Part shown: in pieces, positions 27,007 to 36,006 of the stretch | Layout of the letters: every line of letters starts with the position of its first letter | Position numbering within the stretch: position 1 is the stretch's first letter | Source of the DNA: Mariniflexile fucanivorans | GTDB lineage: Bacteria; Bacteroidota; Bacteroidia; Flavobacteriales; Flavobacteriaceae | Assembly (NCBI RefSeq): GCF_004341235.1 | Contig: NZ_SLUP01000002.1 | Coordinates: 434,001 to 498,000 of the forward strand | Reading direction: 5' to 3' | DNA: 64,000 nucleotides | Position numbers and translations under genes: made by a program | Notes under the pieces: model-generated | Database searches by the model: none | Seen by the model: only the letters and a program-made list of their open reading frames with translations | Told to the model about the DNA's origin: nothing

Positions 27007-27130
27007 GCTAAAGACTAAAGGAAATCCTTTAAAAGTACACTCTGAGATCGTATCAGAAGCGGAGTCAATGGGTTATCCTGAGTTTTTGTCACATTTAAAA
27101 CCTATTGTTCATAAGGAACGAAATTTTTAA
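27005..27130 (+). CDS. Small hypothetical ORF, 41 aa
   Basis: Begins MLKTKGNPLKVHSEIVSEAE and ends PIVHKERNF. Not recognised. The composition is protein-like (amphipathic, no low-complexity sequence), but the ATG overlaps the terminator U-tract, which argues against independent expression from upstream. It may be the C-terminal remnant of a resident gene cut at the att site. A longer reading of the same frame from 26858 passes through the tRNA fragment and is not credible. Confidence 0.3.
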   Translation: MLKTKGNPLKVHSEIVSEAESMGYPEFLSHLKPIVHKERNF

Positions 27131-27204
27131 TAGCATTTTTAATTATAACATGCAAACAATTTGTCGTTAAATTGTAGTAATTTATTCCTTTTTAAAACCT
27201 ATTA

Positions 27205-28095
27205 TCAAAAATCTTTTGGTACCATGATTTTTAGTTTCCGCTGTAATATTGAGGCTTCAATTTTTGTAGTTTTCCCGATAAATTCCCCATCTATCTGAAG
27301 TGAAATTGATTTTTTAGAAGTTATGACAGCCTTCGTGGTTGAACGGAATTCCATAAAATCACTATCCATTTCCGAATTCTGGTTCAGGGTTTTAAAAATA
27401 TCAACGACATCCAGTTTTTTGAAAATGACCACTTCAAATACACCGTCGTCGAGTTTTCCATGCGGATTTATCATTGCCCCAGTTCCAAATTGTTTAGCAT
27501 TGGCAATGGCTATTAAAATACCTTCTTTTTCCAAGGTTTCGTTATTGGTTTGAATTTTAAAATGATAAGGATATTCTGATGTTATCAAGGTTGGAATAGT
27601 TTGAAGTGCATAGCCCAGTTTTCCTCTTAAAGGAGAGTTCTCGAAATTTTCAATCAATTCCGCGTTGATGCCAACATCTGCAATATGTAAACAGATATGG
27701 CCGTTTATGGAAAGCAAATCCATCGCTATAGAATGGGCACCCAATGCAATTTGAATTTGGGTTTCAACGTCATCCGTCAGTTTAAGGTTGGATGCCAACC
27801 CATTTGCTGAACCTGCTGGAAGGATACCAATGGAAATGTCTTGATTATAGATGGTTTCCGCAACGAATTTTATGGTGCCATCGCCGCCCATCACCAAAAT
27901 ATGGCGGATGTGGTGCGTTATCACATATTTTAGAATATTTTTCTTATCATCACTTTCATTTCCAGTTGTTTCATATTTTAAAAGTACCAGATTACGATGC
28001 GCCACTTCCAATTCAAGTTGTTTCAATAAGGTTTCGTTCCCTGAATTTCCAGAGATTGGGTTCGCCACCAACAAAAGTTTGTTTTTCGATTCCAT
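27205..28095 (-). CDS. Diacylglycerol-kinase-like lipid kinase (YegS/DgkB family)
   Basis: 296 aa, standard length. The N-terminal catalytic domain has LLLVANPISGNSG (about 7-19) and the nucleotide-binding GGDGTIKFVAE (about 70-80), then ILPAGSANGLASNL. The C-terminal beta-sandwich has GILIAIANAKQFGTGAMINP, LDDGVFEVV and LQIDGEFIGK. It phosphorylates a lipid such as diacylglycerol or a sphingoid base at the inner membrane; the exact lipid cannot be told. It is divergent from the APP1-like phosphatase gene; the two starts are within about 65 bp, so they may share a regulatory region and act on related lipids. Confidence 0.9.
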   Translation of the reverse strand: MESKNKLLLVANPISGNSGNETLLKQLELEVAHRNLVLLKYETTGNESDDKKNILKYVITHHIRHILVMGGDGTIKFVAETIYNQDISIGILPAGSANGLASNLKLTDDVETQIQIALGAHSIAMDLLSINGHICLHIADVGINAELIENFENSPLRGKLGYALQTIPTLITSEYPYHFKIQTNNETLEKEGILIAIANAKQFGTGAMINPHGKLDDGVFEVVIFKKLDVVDIFKTLNQNSEMDSDFMEFRSTTKAVITSKKSISLQIDGEFIGKTTKIEASILQRKLKIMVPKDF

Positions 28096-28159
28096 AACAT
28101 TTTTAAAATCCCATAAATTTAAGTATTTTAGAAACTATAAAGATAAATTTCCTTACAAT

Positions 28160-29128
28160 TTGGCAAAATTAGATTTAAAATTATATAGAGGTTACGTCAA
28201 CAATAAAGAACTTATTGTTTCTGGACACGTTTTTAAATCTTGGGCACCAGACAAATATCGTTTAGATGGCAAAGGCATTAGGCATGCCGTGGCCATTGTC
28301 CACATGTTCCGAATTAAGACATATCCAAATATTGAAGTGACCTTACATTTTAAAAATACTACAATTACCACCAAAACATTGGAAGACGGTTTTTTCAGAT
28401 TTACCATTCCGTTTTCAGAGCCTTTGGAAAGTGGCTGGCATCCCTATACGGTGACATGCGCCGTTTCCAAATTTGGGATTGTTAATTACGATGAACTGCT
28501 AAAACCTTTTGAGGGCAAATTGGGTATTATATCAGATATTGACGATACGTTTCTCATTTCGCATAGCGACAGTATTTTTAAGAAACTATACGTTCTCTTG
28601 TTGAGAAACCTCAACAGTAGAAAGATTTTTGAAGATGTTGTGCAGCACTATAAAGCATTGAGCATGGCCGGACAGACCAATGCGGTAGCGTCCAATTCTT
28701 TTTTTTACGTATCGAGCAGTGAATGGAATTTATATGAATTTATTGATGCCTTTGCACGCCTGCACGAACTCCCAAAAGCAGTAATCAAGTTAAAAAAAAT
28801 AAAATCGGGTATTTCTGATTTTCTTTTTACAGGAAGAGGCAGTCATGATCATAAGTTTACTAAAATAAAGGAAATCATTTCATTCTACCCGCACCTTCAA
28901 TACGTTTTGCTTGGTGATGATACACAGCAAGACCCTTATATATACGAGCGTATCTGTAAAATATTTCCCGAAAACATTAAGGCTGTCTATATACGCCAAA
29001 CACGTTCGCACCCCAAGTTATCATTGGATGGAACTTTAAAGAATATTAAAAGTTTAAATGTAGCGGTCTGTTATTTTAAATTAAGCAACGAAGCTATTGC
29101 TCATTCTAAAGAAATCGGAATTATTTAA
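28160..29128 (+). CDS. APP1-like phosphatidate phosphatase domain protein (DUF2183)
   Basis: About 322 aa from the TTG at 28160, which I prefer because upstream in-frame ATGs lie inside the divergent kinase gene. The N-terminal region (about 10-110) is a beta-rich domain (VSGHVFKSWAPDKYRLDGKG). The phosphatase domain has the HAD-like motif SDIDDTFLISHS, then FFYVSSSEWNLYEF, and LLGDDTQQDPYIY. The DxDxT and GDDxQxD motifs fit DUF2183, the catalytic part of yeast App1 phosphatidate phosphatase. Paired with a lipid kinase next door, it could reverse that reaction. The start is uncertain. Confidence 0.82.
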   Translation: MAKLDLKLYRGYVNNKELIVSGHVFKSWAPDKYRLDGKGIRHAVAIVHMFRIKTYPNIEVTLHFKNTTITTKTLEDGFFRFTIPFSEPLESGWHPYTVTCAVSKFGIVNYDELLKPFEGKLGIISDIDDTFLISHSDSIFKKLYVLLLRNLNSRKIFEDVVQHYKALSMAGQTNAVASNSFFYVSSSEWNLYEFIDAFARLHELPKAVIKLKKIKSGISDFLFTGRGSHDHKFTKIKEIISFYPHLQYVLLGDDTQQDPYIYERICKIFPENIKAVYIRQTRSHPKLSLDGTLKNIKSLNVAVCYFKLSNEAIAHSKEIGII

Positions 29129-29175
29129 TATTTCATTATAAATTTTATAATGGCATATTGCCAAGTATTAAATAC

Positions 29176-29359
29176 AACCCGTTGGGTATAATTATTTCTA
29201 AAGCCAATTTTATATTTAATTGTCACATTGAGCGTGTCGAAATGCAAACTTTATGAGGTCTTCGACAAACTCTGACTGACATTTAGATTCTAATTGGCTG
29301 TAAAGTTGGAAGTAAAAAAAATATTCTAATTAATTTTCATTAATTACACCCAACGGGTT
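29176..29359. repeat. Inverted-repeat-bounded 184-bp element (MITE-like)
   Basis: Bounded by AACCCGTTGGGTATAATTA (29176-29194) and, inverted, TAATTACACCCAACGGGTT (29341-29359), 18 of 19 bases matching. It contains no ORF, but holds the REP-like pair at 29221-29283. It looks like a non-autonomous mobile element or a large structured repeat in the gap between the APP1-like and stress-protein genes. Confidence 0.55.
29221..29283. repeat. REP-like repeat pair
   Basis: TGTCACATTGAGCGTGTCGA (29221-29240) and TTCGACAAACTCTGACTGAC (29261-29280) resemble the two halves of the common Bacteroidetes repeat that reads ACATTGAGC...GTCGAAATG with CTTCGACAAGCTCAG. GTCGAA and TTCGAC can pair. Intergenic. Confidence 0.55.
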
Positions 29360-29489
29360 AAATACAATGATATTTGCTGGTCGAGAAAAAAATTTCAAAA
29401 ATTAATAGCGTTAAAAAATTAGCTTTTTAAGCAAATATTCTTTGTTTTTTAATGATAACTTTATCTATGCTAATCTAAAATTTAAGAAC

Positions 29490-30011
29490 ATGAATACTAC
29501 AAAATTTTCGGAAAATAGGATTGATCGTGTTTTCCACAACGTGGAGCAAGCAAATGCATATTACGACGATTTGATCGATTTGGGATATAATAACGACAAC
29601 ATTACCGTGCTTATGTCAAAAGAAACCAAGGATAAATTTTATGCCACAAACCCACATATTGAAAAAACAGGTGACGCTGCATTAAAGGGTGCTGGCACTG
29701 GAGGTCTTATAGGTGGTGCGATTGGAGCGGTTGCTGGTGCGGTTGCAGCCATAGGAACAAGTTTGTTGATACCCGGGCTTGGGCTGGTCATCGCCGGACC
29801 CTTAGCGGCTGGTTTTGCAGGTGCAGGAGCGGGAGCAACTGGAGGAGCGATAATAGGTGCATTGACAAATGCGGGACTATCCCACGACGTTGCTACAGAA
29901 TACAAAGATTATATTGAAAAAGGTAAAATAATTATTTCTGTTGAGCCAAAAAACAAATCTCACCATACTACCATTTCCAGTTATGGAGATGTGATATATC
30001 CTATTTACTAA
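29490..30011 (+). CDS. General stress protein, YflT-like with glycine-zipper segment
   Basis: 173 aa from the ATG at 29490 (MNTTKFSENRIDRVFHNVEQ), chosen over an upstream in-frame start because similar proteins begin near this block. The N-terminal 55 residues match the heat-induced stress protein YflT-like domain (VFHNVEQANAYYDDLIDLGY). The middle (about 65-135) is a Gly/Ala zipper (GGLIGGAIGAVAGAVAAIGT), suggesting membrane insertion. The C-terminus repeats a small alpha/beta element (YKDYIEKGKIIISVEP). Likely an envelope stress protein. It has its own terminator 30 bp downstream. Confidence 0.7.
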   Translation: MNTTKFSENRIDRVFHNVEQANAYYDDLIDLGYNNDNITVLMSKETKDKFYATNPHIEKTGDAALKGAGTGGLIGGAIGAVAGAVAAIGTSLLIPGLGLVIAGPLAAGFAGAGAGATGGAIIGALTNAGLSHDVATEYKDYIEKGKIIISVEPKNKSHHTTISSYGDVIYPIY

Positions 30012-30037
30012 GAAGTATAAATTGCTTATTTCTATTG

Positions 30038-30076
30038 AGTCACGTTGGAAACCTAGGTTTTCAACGTGACTATTTA
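30038..30076 (+). terminator. Hairpin terminator
   Basis: AGTCACGTTG and CAACGTGACT pair, with an inner AAACC-TA-GGTTT palindrome, followed by ATTTATAAAT. It closes the stress-protein gene. The rest of the 358-bp gap up to 30370 shows nothing except the next terminator. Confidence 0.7.
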
Positions 30077-30327
30077 TAAATAATCTCAGAAAATAACATG
30101 AAATATTCATATAGCATTTGATGATCTTTCTAGTTCATTTTATTTTCAATCCAATCTTACAGAAGATTATCCAAATATTATTCAATTACATACGAAAATA
30201 TACTTACCTAACTGAATGAACGTTCTGTTTTTAACAGAAGTAGCTCACTTTTACTTTACTTCCTCAGATTGTTAGAAGGAAAAAAATTATCAGCTAATCA
30301 ATGCGAGCCTCAAACAAGAATTTATAA

Positions 30328-30357
30328 TTAAAAAAAACCTCGCTAATTGCGAGGTTT
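30328..30357 (-). terminator. Terminator of the CsbD-like gene
   Basis: AAACCTCGC, TAATT, GCGAGGTTT; read on the minus strand the 3' arm runs into an eight-T tract. It lies 12 bp past the CsbD-like stop. Confidence 0.85.
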
Positions 30358-30369
30358 AAAAGGAAAGGA

Positions 30370-30681
30370 TTAGCTATTTTGATAGCGTTGTTTCCTGTAG
30401 TTTTGATTATCATCGTCATACTTATCATAATCCCAATTCTTGATTTCATCTTGAACTTGATCACGGCTGCGATTCGTTTTATTTGCAATACGATCGGTCA
30501 TGTCATCAAATTTACCATTTCGATATTGAGTATCCTCATTTGAAAGGCTAGGATATTTTTCTCTGTATTGGTCTCTTACACGATTCCAATTATTTTCAGT
30601 TTGATTTCCGAATTTTTGATTTTGAAAATCTTTATTTTGATTCTGTGAATCATTTTCTCTGTTTTGATCTTTAGTATTCAT
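30370..30681 (-). CDS. CsbD-like stress-response protein
   Basis: 103 aa. The N-terminal 28 residues are an Asn/Gln-rich linker (NQNKDFQNQKFGNQTENN). The core (about 29-85) resembles CsbD-type four-helix stress proteins: NWNRVRDQYREKYPSLSNED and DDMTDRIANKTNRSRDQVQ. The tail is Asp/Tyr/Asn-rich. CsbD is a sigma-B-controlled stress protein in Bacillus with no known enzymatic function. It is a single gene with its own terminator. Confidence 0.7.
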   Translation of the reverse strand: MNTKDQNRENDSQNQNKDFQNQKFGNQTENNWNRVRDQYREKYPSLSNEDTQYRNGKFDDMTDRIANKTNRSRDQVQDEIKNWDYDKYDDDNQNYRKQRYQNS

Positions 30682-31076
30682 AATTTTTGATTTTAAATTT
30701 AATAATACCCTAAAATTAATAGTTTGTAATATTATATATTTGACTTATAAACTCGAAAATTAACCCAAAAAAAAAATTAACAATTTTAAAATGAGAGGGT
30801 TATAAATAATTGCGATTAAGCCAATTTCAATAATCCATTTCTTAGTAGCTGCTTGGTTATGTTACAACTAAAAAGGGCAATCAATAGATTTTTAAGTTGA
30901 AAATAAGTAAGGACTAAACAATAATAATGGAGTAAGTTGAATATTGAAATATATCAGTTCACATTTTCAACGATATGCATAAAGGGTTTGAAAGTCAAAT
31001 TATAAATACTGAAATCCCACAAATTTTTTTGCCTCTAAAATTTATGTGAGAGTTAACCAGAAAAATATTCTAATAT
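30682..31076. other. Gene-free stretch
   Basis: Very AT-rich. I see no ORF with protein-like composition, no strong hairpin and no repeat shared with the rest of the window. It must contain the promoter of the CsbD-like gene. Confidence 0.5.
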
Positions 31077-31487
31077 CTAAGCTGGATTGTTTTTAAACCA
31101 TTCACGATACATCGAATATTGTGCTTCGTTAAGTACAGCACTTAACAAAGAATTGTGCTCTTCTATTTTTTCTTGGTCATACATATCGTAATTGGGATTA
31201 TTTTTTTTCCATGTTCCCATTACGGTTTGGTAATCGTGCTCATAACGGCGTTGTTGTTCTTCTGTCATGCTCAAATCCTTGTACATTTTTTGGGTTCTTG
31301 AATTTGTATAATCGGCATTTTCAATTTTTGTTCCCTTTTGGGAATGCGATGTTTTAGGATTTCCATTGCGTGACTGCTTATGGGAATTATGATCATTGGC
31401 CGACGATTTTCCTTTTAAACCAAAGACTAAATAGGAAACTGCTGAAGTAAGTCCGACCAAAGCTAAAAATTTAATTAATTTATTCAT
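31077..31487 (-). CDS. Hypothetical membrane-anchored protein, 136 aa
   Basis: Residues 4-23 (LIKFLALVGLTSAVSYLVFG) form one hydrophobic segment, either an anchor or an uncleaved signal. A polar Ser/Asn/His linker follows (26-57), and then a helical domain (about 58-136) with DLSMTEEQQRRYEHDYQTVM and YSMYREWFKNNP. The pattern of a short signal and a Gln/Arg-rich helical region is reminiscent of Spy/CpxP-like proteins, but I do not claim homology. Neighbouring genes are stress-type. Confidence 0.6.
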   Translation of the reverse strand: MNKLIKFLALVGLTSAVSYLVFGLKGKSSANDHNSHKQSRNGNPKTSHSQKGTKIENADYTNSRTQKMYKDLSMTEEQQRRYEHDYQTVMGTWKKNNPNYDMYDQEKIEEHNSLLSAVLNEAQYSMYREWFKNNPA

Positions 31488-31947
31488 GTTTTATATTTTT
31501 ATTTTTTTAATACGGTTTCAATATATTGTTTGATACTGAAATTTATTGACGTAAAAAGTTTAAAAATTTGCTCTAAAAAATGTCATAACATTTATGATTA
31601 TTTTAATTCTATAGATTTAAGTATTAACCCACCAATTTTGAATCATTGTTATAAATATTTGTAGAAACTAAAAATTGAAATTGAATGGAATAATTTCTAG
31701 TTCCTCATCTATTATTATAAACTCAAATGACAACTTAATATTCAAACCCAAAAATTAAAAAAGAGATTCTAAATTGATTGGGTTAACAAATTTATTTTTA
31801 AGGATAATAATGGACTCTCTAAACGTATAATTTAGCTATGATGACGGTAAAATTTGGTTTAGAGAATATATGTACCAATAGCACAATAAATCAATTAAAA
31901 TAAAAAACCACTGAGATGATGTAAATAACCACAAATTAATTAAACCC
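31488..31947. other. Gene-free stretch upstream of the glycosyltransferase
   Basis: 460 bp, AT-rich. No convincing ORF, repeat or strong hairpin seen. Promoters of the two divergent flanking genes must lie here. Confidence 0.5.
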
Positions 31948-34269
31948 ATGAGAAGCTATATAGATATTAAAAAGAAAGTGAATACTAGAACTTTTAAAAA
32001 GGAAAAACCAGAATTAAAAAAAGGAATAAACACCCTAAACAAGAGGTCTAAAAGCATACCTAAAGTATTATTAATAGCTACCTATCCACCTAAAGAATGT
32101 GGCATTGCAACTTATACTTTCGATTTAAAAAAAGCTCTTGAAAATCAATTTGAAGATAGCTTTATTATAAAAATATGTGCTTTAAAAACAACCAATGATA
32201 TACATGACTATAAAAATGAAAATGTTGAATTAACATTAAATCCTGATAGTTTAGAATCCTTTACAACTATTGCCAATAAAATAAATACTAATAAGGACAT
32301 AGAAATGGTTATGATTCAGCATGAATTTGGGTTGTTTCATAATAATGAAGGAGGATTTTTAAATTTTTTAAAATCATTAAACAAACCTATTATTATTGCC
32401 TTCCACACAGTACTACCAAATCCCAATAAAGATTTAGAAAAAAATGTAAAAAATTTAGTTTCTATAGCTAAAGCTGTTACGGTTATGACAAAATCTTCAG
32501 CCGATTTACTCATCCATACCTACGGCGTCAATCCAAATAAAATAGAAATTATATCCCACGGAACACATTTAGTAAAACATCAAGATAAATCTCTTTTAAA
32601 AGAAAAATATAATTTATCTAATAGAAAAGTTATTTCAACATTTGGCTTTTTAGGTCCTGGTAAAAATATTGAAACCACGCTGAATGCATTACCTGATATT
32701 ATAAAAGAACATCCTGAAATTCATTTTTTAATAGTTGGAAAAACGCATCCCAATCTTTTTGATCAGCAAGGTGACACTTACATGCATTCTTTACAAAAAA
32801 TGGTTGATGAGTTAAAATTAACGGATCATGTACAATTTGTAAATAAGTTTGTTCCACTTCCGGAATTGCTAGAATATTTACAACTTTCTGACTGTTATGT
32901 ATTTACTTCTAATGATCCTAATCAAGCTGTAAGTGGTACATTTTCTTATGCTGTAAGTTGCGGTTGCCCAATTGTTTCCACACCTATTCCACATGCTAAA
33001 GAAGTGTTACGTGAGGAGAATGGTTTATTATTTGATTTTGGCGATTCTAAACAGTTAGCCATTAAAGTAAATTGCTTACTAAATAATGACGGTTTAAGAC
33101 AACATATGAAAATGAAAGGATTGCACGCATCTTCCGCTACCTCATGGGAAAATGCCGCTATATTACATGCGCTCGTTTTTTCAAAACAATTAAAAAAACC
33201 ATTAAAACTGAAATATAAGAAACCGGAAATAAATATCAATCATTTATTAAATATGACGACGGATGTTGGTATTATACAATTTTCGAATATAAATACACCG
33301 AATATTGAATCTGGTTACACTTTAGATGATAATGCCAGAGCACTTATCGCTGCTTGTGAGTACTATAAATTATCACAAAATCCAACAGATGTAAAACTTA
33401 TAAGAAAATATGTGAATTTTATTTTAAAATGCCAACGTGATAATTGCCTATTCTTAAATTATGTTGATAAAGACAAAAAATTCACAAACCAGAATAATGA
33501 AGTAAACCTAGAAGATTCTAACGGTAGAGCTATTTGGGCTCTGGGCTACACATATTATTTAATGGAAGAAGGTCTTGATCTGGACATTACCTTACTTCAA
33601 AATATCAAATGCACCATAAACCAATTTAATATAAAAATACAGCATTTTAAATCGCCACGTGCCTTAGCTTTCGCCATAAAAGGTTTGTATTATTTTAACT
33701 TAAAAATGGATGACAAAAAAATAACTGAGTTTATAAATGATGCCGCAAATAAGCTCGTAGAGCTTTATGATTTTCATTCGGAAAAAGATTGGAATTGGTT
33801 CGAGCCTTACCTTACTTATGCTAATAGCGTATTACCAGAATCTCTTTTGTACGCATGGAAATCCACAGGTGATCTCAGATTTAAAAAAATAGCAAAAAAA
33901 TCATTTGACTTTTTAATTTCTAAAATTTTCACTGACGATTCCATTAGAGTCATTTCAAATCAAAGTTGGTTAATTAAAGGGTTTGAAGAAAAAACCGTAC
34001 AAGTTGGCGGGGAACAGCCCATCGATGTTGCTTACACCATATTGGCCTTAAAAGAATTTAATAACATATTTCCGTTTGAGGGCTATGATGACAAAATGGA
34101 AACCGCATTCAGTTGGTTTTTAGGCAATAACCAATTAAAGCAAATTTTATACAATCCTTGTACGGGTGGTTGTCATGATGGTTTGGAAGAAAAAAATGTA
34201 AATTTAAATCAAGGTGCGGAATCTACTGTTAGTTATTTATTAGCCCGATTTGCTTTTGAAAACATTTAA
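31948..34269 (+). CDS. GT4-family glycosyltransferase with C-terminal alpha/alpha-barrel domain
   Basis: 773 aa, two domains. Residues about 38-420 are a GT-B fold glycosyltransferase: LLIATYPPKECGIATYTFDL at the N-terminus, donor-site FGFLGPGKNIET, and EVLREENGLLFDFGD at the nucleotide-sugar end. Residues about 430-773 are an (alpha/alpha)-toroid-like domain (GYTLDDNARALIAACEYYKL, EDSNGRAIWALGYTYYLMEE, QVGGEQPIDVAYTILALKEF). It is probably cytoplasmic, as no signal peptide is seen. It converges with the GH130 gene across a shared terminator. Such GT4/GH130 pairs recur in Bacteroidetes and suggest synthesis and phosphorolysis of the same manno-oligosaccharide; this is inference. Confidence 0.82.
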   Translation: MRSYIDIKKKVNTRTFKKEKPELKKGINTLNKRSKSIPKVLLIATYPPKECGIATYTFDLKKALENQFEDSFIIKICALKTTNDIHDYKNENVELTLNPDSLESFTTIANKINTNKDIEMVMIQHEFGLFHNNEGGFLNFLKSLNKPIIIAFHTVLPNPNKDLEKNVKNLVSIAKAVTVMTKSSADLLIHTYGVNPNKIEIISHGTHLVKHQDKSLLKEKYNLSNRKVISTFGFLGPGKNIETTLNALPDIIKEHPEIHFLIVGKTHPNLFDQQGDTYMHSLQKMVDELKLTDHVQFVNKFVPLPELLEYLQLSDCYVFTSNDPNQAVSGTFSYAVSCGCPIVSTPIPHAKEVLREENGLLFDFGDSKQLAIKVNCLLNNDGLRQHMKMKGLHASSATSWENAAILHALVFSKQLKKPLKLKYKKPEININHLLNMTTDVGIIQFSNINTPNIESGYTLDDNARALIAACEYYKLSQNPTDVKLIRKYVNFILKCQRDNCLFLNYVDKDKKFTNQNNEVNLEDSNGRAIWALGYTYYLMEEGLDLDITLLQNIKCTINQFNIKIQHFKSPRALAFAIKGLYYFNLKMDDKKITEFINDAANKLVELYDFHSEKDWNWFEPYLTYANSVLPESLLYAWKSTGDLRFKKIAKKSFDFLISKIFTDDSIRVISNQSWLIKGFEEKTVQVGGEQPIDVAYTILALKEFNNIFPFEGYDDKMETAFSWFLGNNQLKQILYNPCTGGCHDGLEEKNVNLNQGAESTVSYLLARFAFENI

Positions 34270-34304
34270 AATATATAACTACATTTACATAGAAATATAG
34301 GATT

Positions 34305-34342
34305 AAAAAAAGTGTATTGTAAAATTTCAATACACTTTTTTT
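34305..34342. terminator. Bidirectional terminator between convergent genes
   Basis: AAAAAAAGTGTATTG and CAATACACTTTTTTT form a perfect 15-bp stem with an 8-base loop. It works for both the GT4 and GH130 genes. Confidence 0.9.
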
Positions 34343-34377
34343 AATTCCTGTTATTTTAAAAGTTCACTATAAAAACT

Positions 34378-35841
34378 TTAAACTTCTTTTCTTAGTTCTG
34401 ATAATAAATCATCCATATTTACTGTTACATAGGAAGATGCATAATCTGATACAGCATAAGGGAGTATTAAATGATTATTATGAATTAAGCTACCACAGGA
34501 GTATACAACATTGGGAACATAACCCTCCCTCTCTTCTTCTAAAGGAGAAAGAAGAGGTTCTTTTAATCGACCTATTTCTTTCGTTGGGTCTTCTAAATCC
34601 AATAAGGAAACTCCAATACAATAACGTCTCATTGGTCCGACGCCATGAGTTATAACCAACCAACCGTGTTCAGTATAAATTGGAGAACCACAATTACCTA
34701 TTTGAGTAAATTCCCATGGGTATTTGGGTTCTTGAATCTTTATTGGGTCATTCCACAATGTAATTCTATCAGAGTAAAATAAATAATTATTTACTCCGTC
34801 TATTCTTGCCAACATAGCGTACTTTCCTTTTATTTTCCGAGGGAACAGTGCGAAATTTTTATTCTGGGCACCATGACCATGCATGGGCATTATTCTAAAA
34901 TTAAGAAAATCACATGTATAAAGTAGTTTAGGAATTATTGTAAACCCATCGTAAGCGGTATAGGTGGCATAAATTTTTTCAGAACCGTCATCATCTGTAA
35001 ATCGCACAAATCTGGCATCTTCAATACCTCGACTTTCTGAAGGTGATATTGGTAAAATAGCACGTCCAGATATTTTAGAATCTTCACTAAATTCAATATC
35101 ATAATACGAGTCTATAAGCCATGTCATTTCTTTAAGAGCTTTTTTTCTTTGTTCATCAACATCTAACCTTAACATTTCTCTAATAGCATTTTTTAAAGCA
35201 TCATATTCAAACTTATCAGGTAGTGAATCCATAAAGGGAGAGGAATATGTTTTTGGAATATGCATTTCCTCCATTTTCTTCATAAACCTTTTTTTATCAT
35301 ATGTTTTTTTCTTAATAATAACAGGAAGATCTATGTGTTTATGAGTCTCAATCATACGCAGGTTATTGGAGGCATCTAAAATTCCCTTCCTAAAAACAAT
35401 GGAGGATAAATGCCCTTCTCCCGTTGCTCTAAAAGATATAATGACTCTTTTTTCTCCTTCTGCCAAAAATGACTGATCAAAATCTTCAACAATAGATGGG
35501 TTAAATAATGCAGCAGATTCTATGGAATACTCCATTGTACTATATGCACCAATTAAAAGACGGCGTTCTAAAGAAAGTTTTTGGAAATCTACATTAATGG
35601 ATTGAATTAGATTTGTATAATTATTAGCGTGTTTCAAAAAAATTTCTGAAATATTTCTATGCCTTCCTACAAATCCTTTTAATGTTATTTCAAGTTCTTG
35701 CTTAACTTGTACTTCATTTAAGCGCATTATTCGCTTAACCAAATTGATGGTTCTAAGATCTCCGTTATTAAAAAAACGGGCTACTACTCGGCTAGAGTCT
35801 GGTTTAAAATATAGGTTTTTACGAATTACAGGAACCGCCAT
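34378..35841 (-). CDS. GH130-family glycoside phosphorylase/hydrolase
   Basis: 487 aa. A helical N-terminal region (1-190) precedes a five-bladed beta-propeller (about 190-480). Propeller motifs include ESRGIEDARFVRF (GxEDxR, with the catalytic-region Asp), YATYTAYDGFTIIPKLL, and KNFALFPRKIKGKYAMLARIDG, then IGNCGSPIYTEHGWLVITHGVG. These are characteristic of GH130 beta-mannoside phosphorylases. No signal peptide, so it acts in the cytoplasm. Whether it is a phosphorylase (needs phosphate-binding Arg/His residues) or a hydrolase cannot be decided by eye. Confidence 0.85.
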   Translation of the reverse strand: MAVPVIRKNLYFKPDSSRVVARFFNNGDLRTINLVKRIMRLNEVQVKQELEITLKGFVGRHRNISEIFLKHANNYTNLIQSINVDFQKLSLERRLLIGAYSTMEYSIESAALFNPSIVEDFDQSFLAEGEKRVIISFRATGEGHLSSIVFRKGILDASNNLRMIETHKHIDLPVIIKKKTYDKKRFMKKMEEMHIPKTYSSPFMDSLPDKFEYDALKNAIREMLRLDVDEQRKKALKEMTWLIDSYYDIEFSEDSKISGRAILPISPSESRGIEDARFVRFTDDDGSEKIYATYTAYDGFTIIPKLLYTCDFLNFRIMPMHGHGAQNKNFALFPRKIKGKYAMLARIDGVNNYLFYSDRITLWNDPIKIQEPKYPWEFTQIGNCGSPIYTEHGWLVITHGVGPMRRYCIGVSLLDLEDPTKEIGRLKEPLLSPLEEEREGYVPNVVYSCGSLIHNNHLILPYAVSDYASSYVTVNMDDLLSELRKEV

Positions 35842-36006
35842 ATTATAATATAATTTAAATTTATTTTCACTAATACTCTCCTCTAACAGAAAAATTAAAC
35901 CGCTATAAAATAAGCGGTTAATAAATAACTTTTAAAAAACTGCCTACAAATGTTAATTGGGCTGAGGGAACACAAATTCATTCATAGGCAGCAACAACTA
36001 ATTCAA

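Noticed and set aside
27851-28159. Upstream extension of the APP1-like gene
   Set aside because: This stretch lies antisense within the lipid kinase gene and its translation has no domain character; TTG 28160 is the more likely start.
29639-29905. Minus-strand ORF rich in Ala/Pro
   Set aside because: It is the antisense shadow of the Gly/Ala zipper of the stress protein.
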